Source: JAFDZW01 sp038229915
GTDB lineage: Bacteria; Bacteroidota; Ignavibacteria; Palsa-1295
NCBI GenBank assembly: GCA_038229915.1
Contig: JBBRNY010000131.1
Location: 1-5,562, forward strand
Reading direction: 5' to 3'
Length of the DNA: 5,562 bases
Shown here: one piece after another, positions 4,253-5,562 of the stretch
Numbering within the stretch: position 1 is the first letter of the stretch
Layout of the letters: each line of letters starts with the position of its first letter
The notes under the pieces: generated by a model
Seen by the model: the letters and a program-made list of their open reading frames with translations, nothing else
Told to the model about the DNA's origin: nothing
The model's database searches: none
Program-made: the position numbers and the translations under genes

Positions 4253-5562
4253 ATGAACATTGCTTCTTCACGACATTTTTCAAAACTTGTTCAAGATTAT
4301 GTCGGAAATTACCCGGCAAGCCCGATAAAAGATTTTTTCTTTTGTGGTCCTGATCCAGAAAATAGCACTCTTCAAACAATAATCGAAGCACGGATTTCGG
4401 AACAAGCATCGAATGGCGGCGAAGCATTGCGAAGCGCCGTGATCGATCGCATTACTGACACTCATACTCGCCTCGAAGGACTAACCTCAGCCATAAAGAA
4501 TAATCTGGAATTGTTTCGATCGCCCAAATGCGTTGCCGTTGTGACGGGTCAACAAGTAGGGATCCTGGGTGGTCCGCTATACACTATTTACAAAGCACTC
4601 CATACCGTCCTTCTTTGCAAACAATATACTCTTCAATTCCCGGAGTATTCGTTTGTGCCGGTTTTTTGGCAAGAGACGGAAGATCATGATTTTGAGGAAG
4701 TGCGTTCAACGACGCTCATTAGTTCGGATTTTGAATTAAAACATATTTCCTATGAGCCGGCAACTACTCCAGATAAATTTCAAGTCGGCGCTCTACCACT
4801 CGAAATAGAAGCACTGCAAAGTTTTTTTGAGAGCATCACAACAACAACCCCACACACTGATTTCTCTGATGAAGTCTTAGCTCTTTTCAAACAATGTTAT
4901 CAAGGTGGAGTCACGTTTGCTGACGCGCAGGCGTCGTTGTTCTGTGCATTATTTGCTGAAGACGGCTTGCTTGTCTTGAATCCGAATACTCGGCTGATCA
5001 AATCCTTCGCCAATAATATTTTTCAAAAAGAGATCAACACTGCGCCAGCACTTTCTTCAGAGATAGCCGCACAAAGCGATTCCATCAAAAAATATTATCA
5101 TACTCAAATAGATGCGAAAGGCGTTAATCTTTTTTTAATTGAAAATGGCAAACGAGTAAAAATACAACTCCGCGATAAACAATTTTTCTTGAATGACAAC
5201 AGTACTTCCAAAGAAGCTTTACTTGAAATAGCGAAAGAACAACCCGAGCGTCTGAGTATGAATGTCGTGATGCGGCCGCTTGTGCAAGACACTATTCTTC
5301 CGACTGTTGCTTATGTCGCCGGTCCCGGCGAGATCGCATATTTTGCTCAACTCAGCGCCGCCTATCGCTGGGCTAATATGCAAATGCCCGCTATCATACC
5401 GAGAATAAGTTTGACTATTGCTGAAGACCGATTTGAAAAATTAGCTCAGAAGCACAATACTTCACTCGAAGCATTAATTGAATATGACGGCGAACTCGTT
5501 CGTGAGCTACTACAAAGCAAACAAGAAGATGTAATTTCAGATGCGTTCGCGAACGCAAATGA
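4253..5562 (+). CDS. bshC: Bacillithiol biosynthesis cysteine-adding enzyme BshC (3' end missing)
   Basis: BshC joins cysteine to glucosaminyl-malate, the last step in making the thiol bacillithiol; relatives of green sulfur bacteria make an N-methylated form. The 436 codons present are open to the window edge; the family is usually about 530-540 residues, so roughly the last 100 are missing. Seen: N-terminal SRHFSKLVQDYV (6-17), the nucleotide-binding-type stretch VTGQQVGILGGPLYTIYKA (97-115), PVFWQETEDHDFEEV (136-150) and RPLVQDTILPTVAYVAGPGE with IAYFAQL (341-367). These are the most conserved blocks of BshC. The C-terminal coiled-coil part begins near the right edge. The ATG at 4253 is the first in the frame and gives the usual N-terminus; no Shine-Dalgarno site is visible. 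It is divergent from the HAD gene. The final bases AATGA are not an in-frame stop; the last whole codon is AAT at 5558-5560. The bshA and bshB genes are not in the window. Confidence 0.95.
   Translation, partial: MNIASSRHFSKLVQDYVGNYPASPIKDFFFCGPDPENSTLQTIIEARISEQASNGGEALRSAVIDRITDTHTRLEGLTSAIKNNLELFRSPKCVAVVTGQQVGILGGPLYTIYKALHTVLLCKQYTLQFPEYSFVPVFWQETEDHDFEEVRSTTLISSDFELKHISYEPATTPDKFQVGALPLEIEALQSFFESITTTTPHTDFSDEVLALFKQCYQGGVTFADAQASLFCALFAEDGLLVLNPNTRLIKSFANNIFQKEINTAPALSSEIAAQSDSIKKYYHTQIDAKGVNLFLIENGKRVKIQLRDKQFFLNDNSTSKEALLEIAKEQPERLSMNVVMRPLVQDTILPTVAYVAGPGEIAYFAQLSAAYRWANMQMPAIIPRISLTIAEDRFEKLAQKHNTSLEALIEYDGELVRELLQSKQEDVISDAFANAN
5542..5557. repeat. Perfect 16-bp palindrome inside bshC
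   Basis: TGCGTTCGCGAACGCA is its own reverse complement. It falls within codons for Asp-Ala-Phe-Ala-Asn-Ala near the right edge. The protein context looks normal, so it may be a chance product of GCG/TTC/GCG/AAC codons, or a binding or methylation site carried inside the gene. Confidence 0.5.

Noticed and set aside
5557..5562. AAATGA at the window end as the stop of bshC
   Set aside because: The TGA-like bases are out of frame; the frame reads GCA AAT GA and continues past the edge.
1..5562. Mobile element, CRISPR, tRNA or defence system
   Set aside because: No transposase, terminal repeats, spaced repeats, cloverleaf or toxin-antitoxin genes were seen; nearly all DNA is explained by known families.

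Overview
The window looks like ordinary chromosome from a bacterium of the Bacteroidota/Chlorobiota/Ignavibacteria neighbourhood. This placement is inferred from protein character and not proven. It rests on a bacillithiol-type BshC, a ClpS of the green-sulfur-bacterial kind (HTFDEV helix start), RecA and AlaRS motifs of that type, few Shine-Dalgarno sites, and a possible leftover of a type IX secretion sorting domain. Base composition is intermediate. No tRNA, rRNA, insertion sequence, CRISPR array or phage gene was seen.

Layout from left to right. (1) 1-773, minus strand: the first 257 codons of alaS (alanyl-tRNA synthetase), cut by the window edge. (2) 774-1001: intergenic DNA with a possible 3' remnant of a plus-strand secreted-protein gene (804-938) and a strong hairpin with A/T flanks on both sides (956-992), which probably terminates clpS. 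(3) 1002-1331, minus strand: clpS, the N-degron adaptor of the Clp protease. (4) 1332-1523: divergent control region between clpS and recA, with a small interrupted palindrome. (5) 1524-3292, plus strand: recA and recX, joined by a TAATG stop/start overlap. (6) 3289-4175, minus strand: a HAD-family phosphatase followed by a 61-residue cysteine-rich CPXCG-type protein, also joined by TAATG. This pair converges on recX, and the two stop codons overlap. (7) 4176-4252: a short divergent control region with a perfect 16-bp palindrome just upstream of the HAD gene. (8) 4253-5562, plus strand: bshC (bacillithiol synthesis, cysteine-adding step), about four fifths present, running off the right edge. 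It contains a second perfect 16-bp palindrome.

The genes are mostly housekeeping: translation (alaS), protein turnover (clpS), recombination and its modulator (recA-recX), and thiol chemistry (bshC). The HAD and CPXCG proteins have no firm role. No novel multi-gene system is evident. The points most worth a second look are the possible type IX sorting-domain remnant, the two perfect palindromes, the overlapping convergent ends of recX and the CPXCG gene, and small sequence peculiarities in ClpS and RecA.
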